Assembly: GCF_025558165.1 (NCBI RefSeq)
Contig: NZ_LAMZ01000001.1
Span: forward strand, 124,001-188,000
Direction of reading: 5' to 3'
From: Candidatus Pelagibacter ubique HIMB140
GTDB taxonomy: Bacteria; Pseudomonadota; Alphaproteobacteria; Pelagibacterales; Pelagibacteraceae
DNA: 64,000 bases
How positions within the stretch are numbered: the stretch's first letter is position 1; each line of letters opens with the position of its first letter. This document shows positions 18,458-27,838 of the stretch, one piece after another. Under the pieces are notes generated by a model. The model saw only the letters and a list, made by a program, of their open reading frames with translations. It did not search any database and was not told where the DNA came from. Both the position numbers and the translations under genes were made by a program.

Positions 18458-19544
18458 TTTTGCATCAATAGAAACTATTATCAGTATTGCTAGAAAAGGT
18501 GGAATGTTCATTTTAGTTGATGATGAAAAAAGAGAAAATGAAGGCGATTTGGTAATATCCACATCAGATACTAATTCAAAAAATATAAATTTTATGGCCA
18601 AGTATGGCAGAGGTTTAATTTGTTTAGCTCTAGATAGTGTTCAAGCAAAAAAATTAAACCTTTCATTAATGTCACCAATTAATCAATCAAGAAATAAAAC
18701 TGCATTTACCATTTCTATCGAAGCTAAAAAGGGAATTACAACTGGAATTTCAGCGAAGGATAGAGCCAAAACAATTAAAGTTGCTTCAAAGAAAAATGCT
18801 AACAAAAATGAAATTGTATCTCCAGGTCATGTTTTTCCAATAATAGCAAAAGATGGAGGTGTACTTGTTAGAGCTGGGCATACAGAAGCTTCAGTTGATA
18901 TCTCAAAATTAGCAAAAAAAAATAATTCAGCTGTTATTTGTGAAATTATGAACGAAGATGGAACAATGGCCAAAGGTAACGATTTATTTAATTTTGCAAA
19001 TAAGCATAAACTTAAAATAGGTAAGATTGAAGATTTGATTGCTTATAGACTTAAAAAAGAAAAATTAATTAAATTAAAAAAACAAAGCTCCATAATTGTA
19101 AAAGATCAAAAGTATAATATTCGAATTTATGAAAATTTAATTGATGGTGCAGAACATTTTGCTTTAATTAAAGGAAAAATAAAAAAAGGTATTACCCCAA
19201 GGGTAAGAGTGATCTCTTCAAATGTAGTTCAAAATTATTTAATTAATCAACAATTACCAAACTCATTTAACAAAACTTTGAATTATTTTAAAAAATATAA
19301 CAATTGTGTATTAATCTTTATTAAAGACTCTAATTTAAAATCTGTAACACAAACTCTAAAAGATTATAAAAATAAAGATTTTTATAAAAAGGGTAATGAT
19401 AAATTAATAAGAAATTACGGAATTGGAGCTCAAATTATAAAAGATTTGAAAATTAAAAATATGATATTAATCACAAAATCTCCAAAAAAAGTTATTGGTT
19501 TAGATGGTTATGGTATAAAAATTACTAAACAGGAATTGATATAA
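18444..19544 (+). CDS. ribB: 3,4-dihydroxy-2-butanone 4-phosphate synthase with degenerate GTP cyclohydrolase II domain
   Basis: N-terminal 205 residues are a DHBP synthase (VDDEKRENEGDLVI; HTEASVDISKLA; CEIMNEDGTMAKG), which makes the four-carbon unit for lumazine. The C-terminal ~160 residues align in position with GTP cyclohydrolase II, but the zinc cysteine motif and the catalytic signature are absent: the region reads ITPRVRVISSNVVQNYLI, with no cysteines there. This is the RibBX type known from alphaproteobacteria, so a true RibA must lie elsewhere. ribH starts on its stop. Confidence 0.93.
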   Translation: MTKNNFASIETIISIARKGGMFILVDDEKRENEGDLVISTSDTNSKNINFMAKYGRGLICLALDSVQAKKLNLSLMSPINQSRNKTAFTISIEAKKGITTGISAKDRAKTIKVASKKNANKNEIVSPGHVFPIIAKDGGVLVRAGHTEASVDISKLAKKNNSAVICEIMNEDGTMAKGNDLFNFANKHKLKIGKIEDLIAYRLKKEKLIKLKKQSSIIVKDQKYNIRIYENLIDGAEHFALIKGKIKKGITPRVRVISSNVVQNYLINQQLPNSFNKTLNYFKKYNNCVLIFIKDSNLKSVTQTLKDYKNKDFYKKGNDKLIRNYGIGAQIIKDLKIKNMILITKSPKKVIGLDGYGIKITKQELI

Positions 19545-19933
19545 TGAAGAAAAAAATTTTGATTGTTATAGCTGATTATTACAAAGATATTGCAGATGGA
19601 CTACTTAAAAGTGCTTTAAAATTAATCTCAAAAAAAAATAATATAAAAGTCATTAATGTTCCAGGAGCTTTTGAAATCCCAGTAACTATTTCAAAAAACA
19701 TAAATAAGCATGATGCCTTTTTAGCTTTAGGCTGTGTTATTAAGGGTCAAACTCCTCACTTTGATTTTATTTCTCAAGCAGCAACTAATGGTATTATGGA
19801 ATTATCAATTTCAAGTAAAAAACCAATTGGGAATGGAATAATTACTTGTTTGAATATGTCTCAAGCTAAAGCGAGAAAGAAAAAAGGTGCGGAAGCAGCT
19901 GAAGCAGTAATTTCTGTTCTATCTCAAAAATGA
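19544..19933 (+). CDS. ribH: 6,7-dimethyl-8-ribityllumazine synthase
   Basis: Joins the pyrimidine and DHBP to form lumazine. 129 residues, short compared with the usual 150 because the N-terminus begins directly at the first strand (KKKILIVIADYYKD). NVPGAFEIPVTI and ALGCVIKGQTPHFDFI are diagnostic; the catalytic histidine is in TPHFD. One-base overlap with ribB and 4-base overlap (ATGA) with nusB. Confidence 0.93.
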   Translation: MKKKILIVIADYYKDIADGLLKSALKLISKKNNIKVINVPGAFEIPVTISKNINKHDAFLALGCVIKGQTPHFDFISQAATNGIMELSISSKKPIGNGIITCLNMSQAKARKKKGAEAAEAVISVLSQK

Positions 19934-20331
19934 GAACACATTTTAATCCAAAAAATAATCCTAGGGTTATAATAATTCAAAAACTCTATGGTAAATTTTA
20001 TAACGAAGATGATGAATTACAGTTTCCAAAACACAGATTTAAAAAATTTATTAAAGATATTGTACTAGGAACTATCGAAAGAAATGATCTAATTATAGAT
20101 GAATTAAAAAATAAATTAGGTGATGAATTTGTCTTTGAAAATTTAGATAAGGTTTTTCAAACTATTTTAAAAGCTGCCACATATGAATTAATGTACAAAC
20201 CTAATTTATCCTTAAACATCATTATTAAAGAGTATTTAAATTCATCAAATTATTTCTTAGAAAATTCACAAACTAAGTACCTAAATGCTTTGCTTGATAA
20301 TGTTGGAAAAAAATTAAGAACAAATGCATGA
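19930..20331 (+). CDS. nusB: Transcription antitermination factor NusB
   Basis: Partner of NusE/S10 in rRNA antitermination. 133 residues, all-helical; the YELMYKPNLSLNIIIKEYLNSSNYF region corresponds to the conserved C-terminal half, while the N-terminus is divergent from other NusB proteins. Assignment rests on this similarity and on position between ribH and thiL, a standard alphaproteobacterial order. Confidence 0.87.
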   Translation: MRTHFNPKNNPRVIIIQKLYGKFYNEDDELQFPKHRFKKFIKDIVLGTIERNDLIIDELKNKLGDEFVFENLDKVFQTILKAATYELMYKPNLSLNIIIKEYLNSSNYFLENSQTKYLNALLDNVGKKLRTNA

Positions 20332-21283
20332 ATTTGAATTAATAAATAATTATTTTTCTAATATTTCTAAAAAAAATAAAGCTGCTTTAAGTTTAAATGA
20401 TGATGTTTTTTTTGATAAAAAAAAAGGATTAGTCATTTCAGTAGACACATATAGCATAGGTACACATTTTATAGATTTTAAAAGACCAGATTTAGTTATT
20501 AAAAAAATTTTAAGATCTTCAATTTCTGATTTGATTTGTAAAGGAGTTAAGCCAAAATATTATTTTATTGCTGGTTCAGGGAACAAAAAAAACTTTACAA
20601 AAAACAATCTTAAAAAAATATCTAATTCTTTAAAGGAAGAGCAGAAAAAATATGATTTATTATTAGGAGGAGGGGATACAACTTTTTCTAATAAACTTAG
20701 CTTTACAATAACCTCAGTTGGTTACTCAAAAAAAATAATCTATAGAAATCAATCTAATGTAAATAATGATATATATGTTACAGGAAATTTAGGTGATAGT
20801 TTTATCGGGCTACAGATTTTAAAAAATAAAATTAAGTTGAATAAATCTAAAACGAAGTATTTTATAAATAAATATTATATGCCCGATATCCAAAATAAGT
20901 TTTCTAAAAATTTACTTTCTCTAGCAACAAGTTCTATGGATATATCTGATGGTTTAATCGCAGACTTGAATAAATTAATAAACAAGCAAAATGTTTCTTA
21001 TAAAATTTATGAAAAATTTATTCCTGTATCAAGAAATCTTAACAACCTAATTAATAGCAAGAATTTAAATAAAATTGATCTAGTTTCTAATGGAGATGAT
21101 TATCAAATTTTGTTTACTGCTAGACCTAACAATGCCAGAATCATAAATAAATTAAGTAAATCTCTTGGTGTAAAAATTTCTAAAATAGGAACTATTTTAT
21201 CTGGTAAAAACAAGTCTTTAATTTTAGATCAAAAAGATAGAGAAATCGCCAATAATACAGGTGGCTATATCCATCAATTTTGA
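20324..21283 (+). CDS. thiL: Thiamine-monophosphate kinase
   Basis: Phosphorylates thiamine monophosphate to the pyrophosphate cofactor. 319 residues of the AIR-synthase/ThiL fold: an N-terminal metal-binding SLNDDVFF, SVDTYSIGTHF, LLGGGDTTFS, VTGNLGDSFIGL, SMDISDGLIADLNKL and NGDDYQILFTA. Overlaps nusB by 8 bases. Last gene of the rib-nusB-thiL run; SAR11 cells usually take up thiamine precursors, so a salvage role is plausible. Confidence 0.92.
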   Translation: MHEFELINNYFSNISKKNKAALSLNDDVFFDKKKGLVISVDTYSIGTHFIDFKRPDLVIKKILRSSISDLICKGVKPKYYFIAGSGNKKNFTKNNLKKISNSLKEEQKKYDLLLGGGDTTFSNKLSFTITSVGYSKKIIYRNQSNVNNDIYVTGNLGDSFIGLQILKNKIKLNKSKTKYFINKYYMPDIQNKFSKNLLSLATSSMDISDGLIADLNKLINKQNVSYKIYEKFIPVSRNLNNLINSKNLNKIDLVSNGDDYQILFTARPNNARIINKLSKSLGVKISKIGTILSGKNKSLILDQKDREIANNTGGYIHQF

Positions 21284-21301
21284 AGTTAATTATTGTCTTT
21301 T

Positions 21302-21330
21302 TTGACTTTTTTTGTATTGTCCGGGCTTAA
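21302..21330 (+). promoter_or_regulatory. Possible promoter of hppA
   Basis: TTGACT at 21302-21307 with GCTTAA/CTTAAA 17-18 bases downstream, in the 76-bp spacer before hppA. The -35 box is good and the -10 box is poor. A GGGTT just before the ATG may help ribosome binding. Confidence 0.35.
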
Positions 21331-21359
21331 AAAATTAACAACCAACAACTAAGGGTTAT

Positions 21360-23465
21360 ATGAGCGCAACTGTCGAAACTATATTATTATACACAATCGG
21401 AGCTGGTTTTTTATCTATTGTATATGGATTTTTAACTGGAAAAAATATTTTAAATTCAAGTGCAGGAAATGCAAAAATGCAAGATATTGCTTCAGCTATT
21501 CAAATCGGAGCAAAGGCTTATCTAGCAAGACAATACAAAACAATTGCAATTGTTGGTGCAGCTGTTCTTGTAATAGTTAGTATTGCATTTAGCCCATTAG
21601 TTGGCCTAGGTTATTTAATAGGTGCAGCATTATCCGGTATCGCAGGATATGTCGGCATGTTAGTTTCTGTAGAAGCCAATGTGAGAACTGCTGAAGCTTC
21701 AAGAAAAGGTCTAGCTCAAGGCCTTTCAGTGGCTTTTAAATCTGGTGCTGTAACTGGTATGTTGGTTGCTGGTTTAGCATTGTTGGCAATAGCAGTTTAT
21801 TATTTTTTATTATTAAAATTTGAAGTTGATGAAAGAGAAATAGTGAATGCACTAGTTGCATTAGGGTTTGGTGCTTCTTTGATTTCAATTTTTGCAAGAT
21901 TAGGTGGGGGTATTTTTACTAAGGGTGCAGATGTTGGAGCTGACCTTGTTGGTAAGGTTGAAGCTGGTATTCCTGAGGATGACCCAAGAAACCCAGCAGT
22001 AATTGCTGACAACGTTGGAGACAACGTTGGTGACTGTGCTGGAATGGCAGCAGATTTATTTGAAACATATGCTGTTACTATTGTTGCAACTATGGTTTTA
22101 TCATCAATTTTCTTCGTAGGTGATCTTAATATGATGATCTATCCTCTTACAATTGGTGCTGCTTGTTTATTAACATCCATTATAGGTACATTCTTTGTTA
22201 AACTTGGAAAAGATAACAATGTGATGAACGCTTTATACAAAGGATTTATTGTATCTGCCGTTGCATCATTAGCTATTCTTTGGCCTGTAACTGATCATGT
22301 AATTGGTTTTACAAATGAATACACTGTTAATGGAAATACATTTAATGGAATGGATTTATATTATTGTGGAGTAATTGGTTTAGTTATTACTGGTTTATTA
22401 ATATGGATTACAGAATATTATACAGGAACAAATTATAGACCTGTTAAATCTGTAGCTTTATCATCAACAACTGGTCACGGAACTAACGTTATCCAAGGTT
22501 TGGCTGTATCAATGGAAGCAACAGCAATACCTGCGTTAATCATTGTTGCAGGTATCTTAATTACAAATTCTATTGCTGGACTATTTGGTATTGCAATTGC
22601 AGTTACAACGATGTTAGCGTTAGCTGGAATGGTTGTTGCGTTAGATGCTTACGGCCCAGTAACTGACAATGCTGGAGGGATCGCGGAAATGTCTAACTTG
22701 GATAAAAAAGTTAGAAAAACAACTGATGCTTTAGATGCCGTTGGTAACACTACAAAAGCTGTAACAAAAGGATATGCGATTGGTTCTGCAGGTTTAGGTG
22801 CACTAGTTTTATTTGCAGCTTACACTGAAGATATCAAACATTTTTCTAAAGAAGCAGGTTCTGCTCTTGAAGGTATCGTTGTAACTTTTGATTTATCAAA
22901 TCCATATGTTGTTGTTGGTTTATTAATTGGTGGAATGTTACCTTACTTGTTTGGTTCTATGGGAATGCAAGCTGTTGGAAGAGCAGGTGGTGCCGTTGTT
23001 GTAGAAGTTAGAAGACAGTTTAAAAAATTTCCAGGTATCATGAAAAGAAAACAAAAACCTGATTATGCAAAATTAGTTGACTTGTTGACTGTTGCTGCGA
23101 TTAAAGAAATGATAATTCCATCTTTATTACCAGTACTATCTCCTGTAGTTTTATATTTTATAATTCTATCAATAGGTGGGCAGGTAGCTGCATTAGCTGC
23201 AGTTGGAGCTATGCTTTTAGGAGTTATTATTACTGGATTATTTGTTGCTGTTTCCATGACTGCTGGTGGTGGAGCTTGGGATAATGCAAAAAAATATATC
23301 GAAGATGGAAATCACGGTGGAAAAGGTTCAGAAGCACATAAAGCAGCTGTAACAGGTGACACTGTTGGAGATCCTTACAAAGATACTGCTGGCCCAGCTG
23401 TTAATCCAATGATTAAAATCACAAACATAGTAGCTTTACTATTATTAGCTGTTATCGCTGGCTAA
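21360..23465 (+). CDS. hppA: Proton-translocating membrane pyrophosphatase (K+-independent type)
   Basis: Inner-membrane pump that couples pyrophosphate hydrolysis to proton export. 701 residues with about 16 membrane segments. Substrate motifs are present: [57 protein letters not shown]. In [16 protein letters not shown] a lysine (about residue 466) occupies the position that is alanine in potassium-dependent enzymes, so this should be the K+-independent class. A Lys/Gly-rich cytoplasmic segment with [18 protein letters not shown] ends the catalytic core. Its tail overlaps the convergent bamE-like gene by 14 bases. Confidence 0.97.
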   Translation: MSATVETILLYTIGAGFLSIVYGFLTGKNILNSSAGNAKMQDIASAIQIGAKAYLARQYKTIAIVGAAVLVIVSIAFSPLVGLGYLIGAALSGIAGYVGMLVSVEANVRTAEASRKGLAQGLSVAFKSGAVTGMLVAGLALLAIAVYYFLLLKFEVDEREIVNALVALGFGASLISIFARLGGGIFTKGADVGADLVGKVEAGIPEDDPRNPAVIADNVGDNVGDCAGMAADLFETYAVTIVATMVLSSIFFVGDLNMMIYPLTIGAACLLTSIIGTFFVKLGKDNNVMNALYKGFIVSAVASLAILWPVTDHVIGFTNEYTVNGNTFNGMDLYYCGVIGLVITGLLIWITEYYTGTNYRPVKSVALSSTTGHGTNVIQGLAVSMEATAIPALIIVAGILITNSIAGLFGIAIAVTTMLALAGMVVALDAYGPVTDNAGGIAEMSNLDKKVRKTTDALDAVGNTTKAVTKGYAIGSAGLGALVLFAAYTEDIKHFSKEAGSALEGIVVTFDLSNPYVVVGLLIGGMLPYLFGSMGMQAVGRAGGAVVVEVRRQFKKFPGIMKRKQKPDYAKLVDLLTVAAIKEMIIPSLLPVLSPVVLYFIILSIGGQVAALAAVGAMLLGVIITGLFVAVSMTAGGGAWDNAKKYIEDGNHGGKGSEAHKAAVTGDTVGDPYKDTAGPAVNPMIKITNIVALLLLAVIAG

Positions 23466-23937
23466 TACTTTCTCGTTTTTTGGCCCTCGTTCCAAGAGGG
23501 TCATTTAACTTTTGTCTCATGCTAGACATAAAGCTATAAATAAAAGTTTCCTTGTCAAAACCTGATTTTGTAGAATATTCAGCTATTTTTAATTCTTCCA
23601 TTTTGTTTTTATCGTAAAAAATTTTTTTTTCCAATATACCGTATTTGTTGATTTCAAGAACCAAAACATTGTTTTCAATAATTTTCATTCTTCCTAGATT
23701 TTTGATTCTTGATTGAGTTTTTTTTCTTTCAATATATATCCATACATCGTTGTCAAACTTGCTTCTAGTTGATGGATTGCCTAAAATTTTTAATATGTCA
23801 TTTGTGTTTGATGTTTTAACCTTTAAATCATTTTGTTTTTTCTCCAAAAAATGTATTCCATGATGCTTTATGACAGGTTTAGTAGAACAATTTGAAACTA
23901 TTAAAAGAAAAAAAGTTATATATAATATTTTATTCAT
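23452..23937 (-). CDS. BamE/SmpA/OmlA-like outer-membrane lipoprotein
   Basis: Probable accessory lipoprotein of outer-membrane protein assembly. I chose ATG 23937, giving 161 residues with a short signal [17 protein letters not shown] and lipobox cysteine C17; a more distal ATG at 23952 would add five residues and break the signal. [20 protein letters not shown] followed by [10 protein letters not shown] is the BamE-domain signature. The residue before the cysteine is Asn, unusual for a lipobox. Its start codon overlaps that of the divergent bc1 chaperone gene (CATG), and its 3' end overlaps hppA. Confidence 0.8.
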   Translation of the reverse strand: MNKILYITFFLLIVSNCSTKPVIKHHGIHFLEKKQNDLKVKTSNTNDILKILGNPSTRSKFDNDVWIYIERKKTQSRIKNLGRMKIIENNVLVLEINKYGILEKKIFYDKNKMEELKIAEYSTKSGFDKETFIYSFMSSMRQKLNDPLGTRAKKRESISQR

Positions 23938-24403
23938 GAATACTAAATACATATATATTTATAATAATTTGATTAATTTCACTAGAAATAAAGATTTATA
24001 TAAGTATTTAAATAGAGAAGATAGTTTTTCTGATAGATTAACTTTATTTTTACTTCATTTTTCATTTTTCCTCAAAAATTATAAAAATGAAGAAAATAAA
24101 AAAGTATTACAAGAAATTTACGACTTCAACTTCAGGCAATTAGAATTGAGTATTAGAGAAATTGGATATGGAGATCAATCTATAAACAAAAAAATGAAAG
24201 ATTATATTAATTTGTTTCATTCTATGGTTTCAGAGATTCATTTTTGGGACGATTTATCAAAATCAGATAAAATTGAAAAATTATCAATATTTTTAGAGGA
24301 TTTTAACAATATTGATAATTTACTTGAATATTTTGATGAATTTAACTTAAATTTATCAAAAAAAACTTTGAATTATTATTTAAAAAGTGTAAGTAACCCA
24401 TAA
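23936..24403 (+). CDS. Ubiquinol-cytochrome c chaperone (CBP3) family protein
   Basis: 155 residues from ATG 23936; the frame extends upstream to 23870, but that part lies within the lipoprotein gene and looks non-native. [37 protein letters not shown] and [11 protein letters not shown] match the CBP3-type chaperone fold, which helps assembly of cytochrome bc1. The same position next to rpmF-plsX occurs in other alphaproteobacteria, where a DUF177 gene usually intervenes; none is here. Confidence is moderate because the sequence is divergent. Confidence 0.78.
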   Translation: MNTKYIYIYNNLINFTRNKDLYKYLNREDSFSDRLTLFLLHFSFFLKNYKNEENKKVLQEIYDFNFRQLELSIREIGYGDQSINKKMKDYINLFHSMVSEIHFWDDLSKSDKIEKLSIFLEDFNNIDNLLEYFDEFNLNLSKKTLNYYLKSVSNP

Positions 24404-24405
24404 TT

Positions 24406-24588
24406 ATGGCTGTACCTAAACGAAAACAAACCCCATCCAGAACTGGAATGAGAAGGGCACAAACAATGAAATTTTCAACCAAAAATATAGTTGAGGATAA
24501 AAAATCAGGCGAATACAGACTTTCTCATCACTTAGATTTAAAAACTGGTATGTATAAGGGTAGACAAGTTTTAGACCCAAAAGAATAG
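24406..24588 (+). CDS. rpmF: 50S ribosomal protein L32
   Basis: 60 residues. [18 protein letters not shown] is the L32 N-terminus, followed by [16 protein letters not shown]. The cysteine-containing zinc motif of some L32 proteins is absent, as in many alphaproteobacteria. It starts two bases after the chaperone gene; plsX follows. Confidence 0.97.
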   Translation: MAVPKRKQTPSRTGMRRAQTMKFSTKNIVEDKKSGEYRLSHHLDLKTGMYKGRQVLDPKE

Positions 24589-24601
24589 TAAATTTATCTT
24601 A

Positions 24602-25603
24602 ATGTCCGAAAAAATTAAAATTGCAGTTGATGCAATGGGAGGTGACGGTTCACCAAAAAAAGTTATAGATGGTATTATTTACAACCATCAATCAAATAAA
24701 AAAATTTTTTACAAAATATTTGGAGATAAGAATAAAATTTCTCCATTAATTGAAAATAAAATTAATAAAGAGTTCTATGAAATTTTCCATACAGAGAATG
24801 CAATTAAAAGTACAGATAGTCCTTTAGAAGGCGCAAAAAGAGGAAAAGACACAAGCATGTGGCTTGCTATTCAAAGCGTTAAAGAAAAACAGGCTGATAT
24901 AGTAATATCTGCTGGCAATACTGGCGCTCTATTAGTTGTATCAAAATTAAATCTTAAAATGATTGAAAATATAGATAAACCAGCTCTATCTGCGCTTTGG
25001 CCAAATAAAAAAGGCATGAGTGTTGTATTAGATCTCGGAGCTAATATTGAGTGTAGTTCAAAAAATTTAAGTGATTTTTCTTCTATGGGAGCTGCTCTTT
25101 ATAATTCATTATACCCAGATGAAATAGCCAATGTTGCTTTATTGAATATTGGTTCAGAAGAATTAAAAGGTAATGAAGTAATAAAAGAAACATATCAAAT
25201 TCTTAATGACAAAAAATCTGAAAATTTTAATTTCTCAGGCTACATCGAAGGTAACCACATTATGGATGGTGAAGTTGATGTAATTGTATCAGATGGATTT
25301 ACAGGAAATGTAGCATTAAAAACAGCTGAAGGGACGGCAAATTTTATTACAAGTGAATTAAAAAAAGCGATGACTGGTAATTGGATAGGAAAACTATCTT
25401 CTCTTTTAAACATTTCAAATTTAAAAAAATTTAAAAAAAGATTAGATCCAAGACTGTACAATGGTGCAATTTTTATAGGTTTAGATTCTCCAGTAGTAAA
25501 AAGTCATGGTGGTACTGATTACGTTGGCTTTGCTAACTCATTAGATGTTTGCCATAGAATTGTTAAAGGTAATTTGATAGAAAAGATTAAAAAGAATCTT
25601 TAA
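24602..25603 (+). CDS. plsX: Phosphate acyltransferase PlsX
   Basis: Makes acyl-phosphate from acyl-ACP for phospholipid synthesis. 333 residues. AVDAMGGDGSPKKVIDG, SAGNTGALLV, VLDLGANIECSS and VVKSHGGTDYVGFANSL are all typical. The next gene, ihfA, begins immediately after its stop; in most alphaproteobacteria fabH is inserted between them, and it is not here. Confidence 0.96.
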   Translation: MSEKIKIAVDAMGGDGSPKKVIDGIIYNHQSNKKIFYKIFGDKNKISPLIENKINKEFYEIFHTENAIKSTDSPLEGAKRGKDTSMWLAIQSVKEKQADIVISAGNTGALLVVSKLNLKMIENIDKPALSALWPNKKGMSVVLDLGANIECSSKNLSDFSSMGAALYNSLYPDEIANVALLNIGSEELKGNEVIKETYQILNDKKSENFNFSGYIEGNHIMDGEVDVIVSDGFTGNVALKTAEGTANFITSELKKAMTGNWIGKLSSLLNISNLKKFKKRLDPRLYNGAIFIGLDSPVVKSHGGTDYVGFANSLDVCHRIVKGNLIEKIKKNL

Positions 25604-25903
25604 ATGAGAATAAATTTAACTAAAAAAGATTTAGTTAATTTAGTTTATATGCAACTAGGTTTTTCTAAACAGATTTCAGAAAATTTAATTGATGATTTTT
25701 TATCAACAATTGTTTCCAACATTAAATCTGAGAAAAAGCTAAAATTATCTAAATTTGGAACTTTTTCCATAAGACAAAAAAAAAGTAGAATTGGTAGAAA
25801 CCCAAAAACTAAGGAAACTAAAGTAATAACTAGTAGGGATGTTGTTTTATTTAAACCTTCAAAAGAATTTAAAGAGTTTATAAATCTTAAAGATTATGGA
25901 TAA
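25604..25903 (+). CDS. ihfA: Integration host factor alpha subunit (HU/IHF family)
   Basis: 99 residues, DNA-bending protein of the HU fold. LTKKDLVNLVYMQLGFSKQ, KLSKFGTFSIRQK and the DNA-inserting beta arm GRNPKTKET are visible. Position between plsX and a MerR-type gene supports IHF alpha over HU. It could contribute to the recombination activity of the integrase at 36168, but that is only a possibility. Confidence 0.9.
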   Translation: MRINLTKKDLVNLVYMQLGFSKQISENLIDDFLSTIVSNIKSEKKLKLSKFGTFSIRQKKSRIGRNPKTKETKVITSRDVVLFKPSKEFKEFINLKDYG

Positions 25904-26258
25904 AGCTGATCAAGCTTATAAAACTATTGGTGAAGTTGCTAAAATTTTAGACTTAAAAGTCAATAAGAAAGGTTCTTTGCCTACTCACATAATAAGATTT
26001 TGGGAAACACAGTTTAAACAAATCAAGCCAAAAATTCTTAATTCAAATAGAAGATATTACGATGAAAAAAATATTGATCTTCTTAAGAAGATTAAATATT
26101 TGCTTAAAGACCGAGGAATGACAATTAATGGAGTTAAAAAGATCCTTGATAATGAAGATACTTTAAAGCTTGACGAAATGGCAGATAAATCTATAAAAGC
26201 TGAAAAATTAAAAAATAAGTTAACTAAAATATCAAATATTTTAAAAACACTAAAATAA
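25896..26258 (+). CDS. MerR-family transcriptional regulator
   Basis: 120 residues. Helix-turn-helix at about 10-55: YKTIGEVAKILDL, HIIRFWETQFKQIKPK, then NRRYYDEKNIDLLKKIKYLL and the GMTINGVKKIL wing typical of MerR. The tail is a short coiled coil with no effector-binding domain. In other alphaproteobacteria a gene of this type follows ihfA. It overlaps ihfA by 8 bases. Its targets are unknown. Confidence 0.88.
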   Translation: MDKADQAYKTIGEVAKILDLKVNKKGSLPTHIIRFWETQFKQIKPKILNSNRRYYDEKNIDLLKKIKYLLKDRGMTINGVKKILDNEDTLKLDEMADKSIKAEKLKNKLTKISNILKTLK

Positions 26259-26450
26259 ATGGCAAAAAAAACACACGTAAAAGTTAGAATGGTACCTGAA
26301 GCTAAACCAGATAGTCCTTACTTTTATTATTTAAAAAAACCAGCAGGTGGTGAGAAAGCAAAAGTGAAATTATCTGCAAAAAAATATAATCCTGATACTA
26401 GAAAACACGAAATGTTTGTGGAGAAAAAGCTTCCACCACATAGTAAATAA
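26259..26450 (+). CDS. rpmG: 50S ribosomal protein L33
   Basis: 63 residues, slightly longer than the usual 55. The conserved core SPYFYYLKKP and KYNPDTRKHEMFVEKKL matches L33; a Gly/Lys insertion precedes it. The cysteines of zinc-type L33 are absent. Starts directly after the MerR gene stop. Confidence 0.88.
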   Translation: MAKKTHVKVRMVPEAKPDSPYFYYLKKPAGGEKAKVKLSAKKYNPDTRKHEMFVEKKLPPHSK

Positions 26451-26451
26451 A

Positions 26452-26742
26452 CTATTTTTTTTTAAAATTTCTTCTTTCGTAATCAATATAAGACCAAATC
26501 ATATTTTTCCAAATACGATTAGTTATCTTTGGATCTATGCCTTGTTTTAAGGATTTTGCTTTAATTTTTTTTAAAATAAAATTAATTCTTTTCTTATCTA
26601 CGATTTCTTTTTTAAATTCTTTAAGCTTTAAAACTTCCTCGACTAGTTTTGTTCTATATTTTATAAGTGATAACAGTTTATTATCTAATTTATCTAGCTT
26701 AACTCTTATTAAATCTAGTTTTTTTTTATTATTTGGCGACAT
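26452..26742 (-). CDS. Chorismate mutase (AroQ class)
   Basis: 96-residue all-helical protein. The pattern LDLIRVKLDKLDNKLLSLIKYRTKLVEEVLKLKE, then K..IVDKKRINFILKKIK, and a last helix ITNRIWKNMIWSYIDYERR, fits AroQ chorismate mutase, which converts chorismate to prephenate for phenylalanine and tyrosine. It stands alone, convergent with rpmG and divergent from ctaA with a 43-base spacer. Its second domain (prephenate dehydratase/dehydrogenase) must be encoded elsewhere. Confidence 0.85.
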   Translation of the reverse strand: MSPNNKKKLDLIRVKLDKLDNKLLSLIKYRTKLVEEVLKLKEFKKEIVDKKRINFILKKIKAKSLKQGIDPKITNRIWKNMIWSYIDYERRNFKKK

Positions 26743-26785
26743 TTAATTTATTGGAATACTTAATAATTATTATATTTATCTGAGC

Positions 26786-27811
26786 ATGTACAGTGAGAAT
26801 AATCATTTAAATAATCAACTTAAATTGTGGATGCTGTCATTATTAGTTTTAGTTTCTTTAATAATATTAGTTGGAGGCTTGACTAGATTAACTGACTCTG
26901 GTCTATCAATTACTACTTGGGAATTATTTGTTGGTTTTTATCCTCCTTTTACAAATGATAAATGGTTGGAATACTTTAGTTTATATAAAACAATTCCTGA
27001 ATACAGCCAACAAAACTTCAATATGACACTTGATGAATTTAAAGTTATATTCTGGTGGGAGTGGGGACACAGGCAGTTAGGGAGAATAATTGGTTTAACT
27101 GTATTGCTCCCAATGGTTTATTTTTCAGTAAAACATGGAGTTTGGATTATAAAGAAATATGGACTTATTTTTTTACTGGTTTGTTTTCAAGGATTTTTAG
27201 GTTGGTACATGGTATCAAGTGGATTAGTTGAAAGAATTGATGTCAGCCATTATAGACTAGCAATACATTTAGTTACAGCATTTATCATTTTATCAATTGT
27301 ATATTGGCAATTTTTAAAGTTATCATCCTCTTCAAATCAAACAATTTCAATTAATCTTTTTATAGTAAAAATTTTTTTAGTTTTATTATTTTTGCAACTA
27401 ATTATAGGTGCTTTTGTATCTGGTATGGATGCTGGTAAAATCTATAACACTTGGCCATTGATGGGAGTTAATTATTTTCCTGATGATAGTAGTTTTAAAG
27501 AGTTTTTGAATTTAAAAGTTTTTGATAATCCCTCTATTGTTCAATTTATACATAGAAATTTAGCATACTTAATTATTGTCTCTTATGCCTTAATCCTCTT
27601 TAAGGTAATTAATACTGGAAACAAAAAATTATACAAACCTATCACAGTAATTGGTTTGGCTTTGGCATTTCAAATTTTTCTTGGAGTGATAACTATTTTA
27701 TCTGGTGTAAAAATGTTATTTGCATCTTTACACCAGATAAATTCTATTTTGATAATACTTTCAACTTTGTATTTTATATTTATCTTAAAATATAAAATAC
27801 AAAATAATTAA
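26786..27811 (+). CDS. ctaA: Haem A synthase
   Basis: COX15/CtaA membrane enzyme converting haem O to haem A for cytochrome c oxidase. 341 residues, eight predicted membrane helices in two repeated four-helix halves. GGLTRLTDSGLSITTW, the EWGHRQLGRIIG histidine motif, SGLVERIDVSHYRLAIHL, IHRNLAYLI and ASLHQI show the haem-ligand histidines. It ends 28 bases before the convergent metY; no clear terminator is seen between them. Confidence 0.95.
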   Translation: MYSENNHLNNQLKLWMLSLLVLVSLIILVGGLTRLTDSGLSITTWELFVGFYPPFTNDKWLEYFSLYKTIPEYSQQNFNMTLDEFKVIFWWEWGHRQLGRIIGLTVLLPMVYFSVKHGVWIIKKYGLIFLLVCFQGFLGWYMVSSGLVERIDVSHYRLAIHLVTAFIILSIVYWQFLKLSSSSNQTISINLFIVKIFLVLLFLQLIIGAFVSGMDAGKIYNTWPLMGVNYFPDDSSFKEFLNLKVFDNPSIVQFIHRNLAYLIIVSYALILFKVINTGNKKLYKPITVIGLALAFQIFLGVITILSGVKMLFASLHQINSILIILSTLYFIFILKYKIQNN

Positions 27812-27838
27812 TTTCTATTTGTAGACATATTAATAAAA

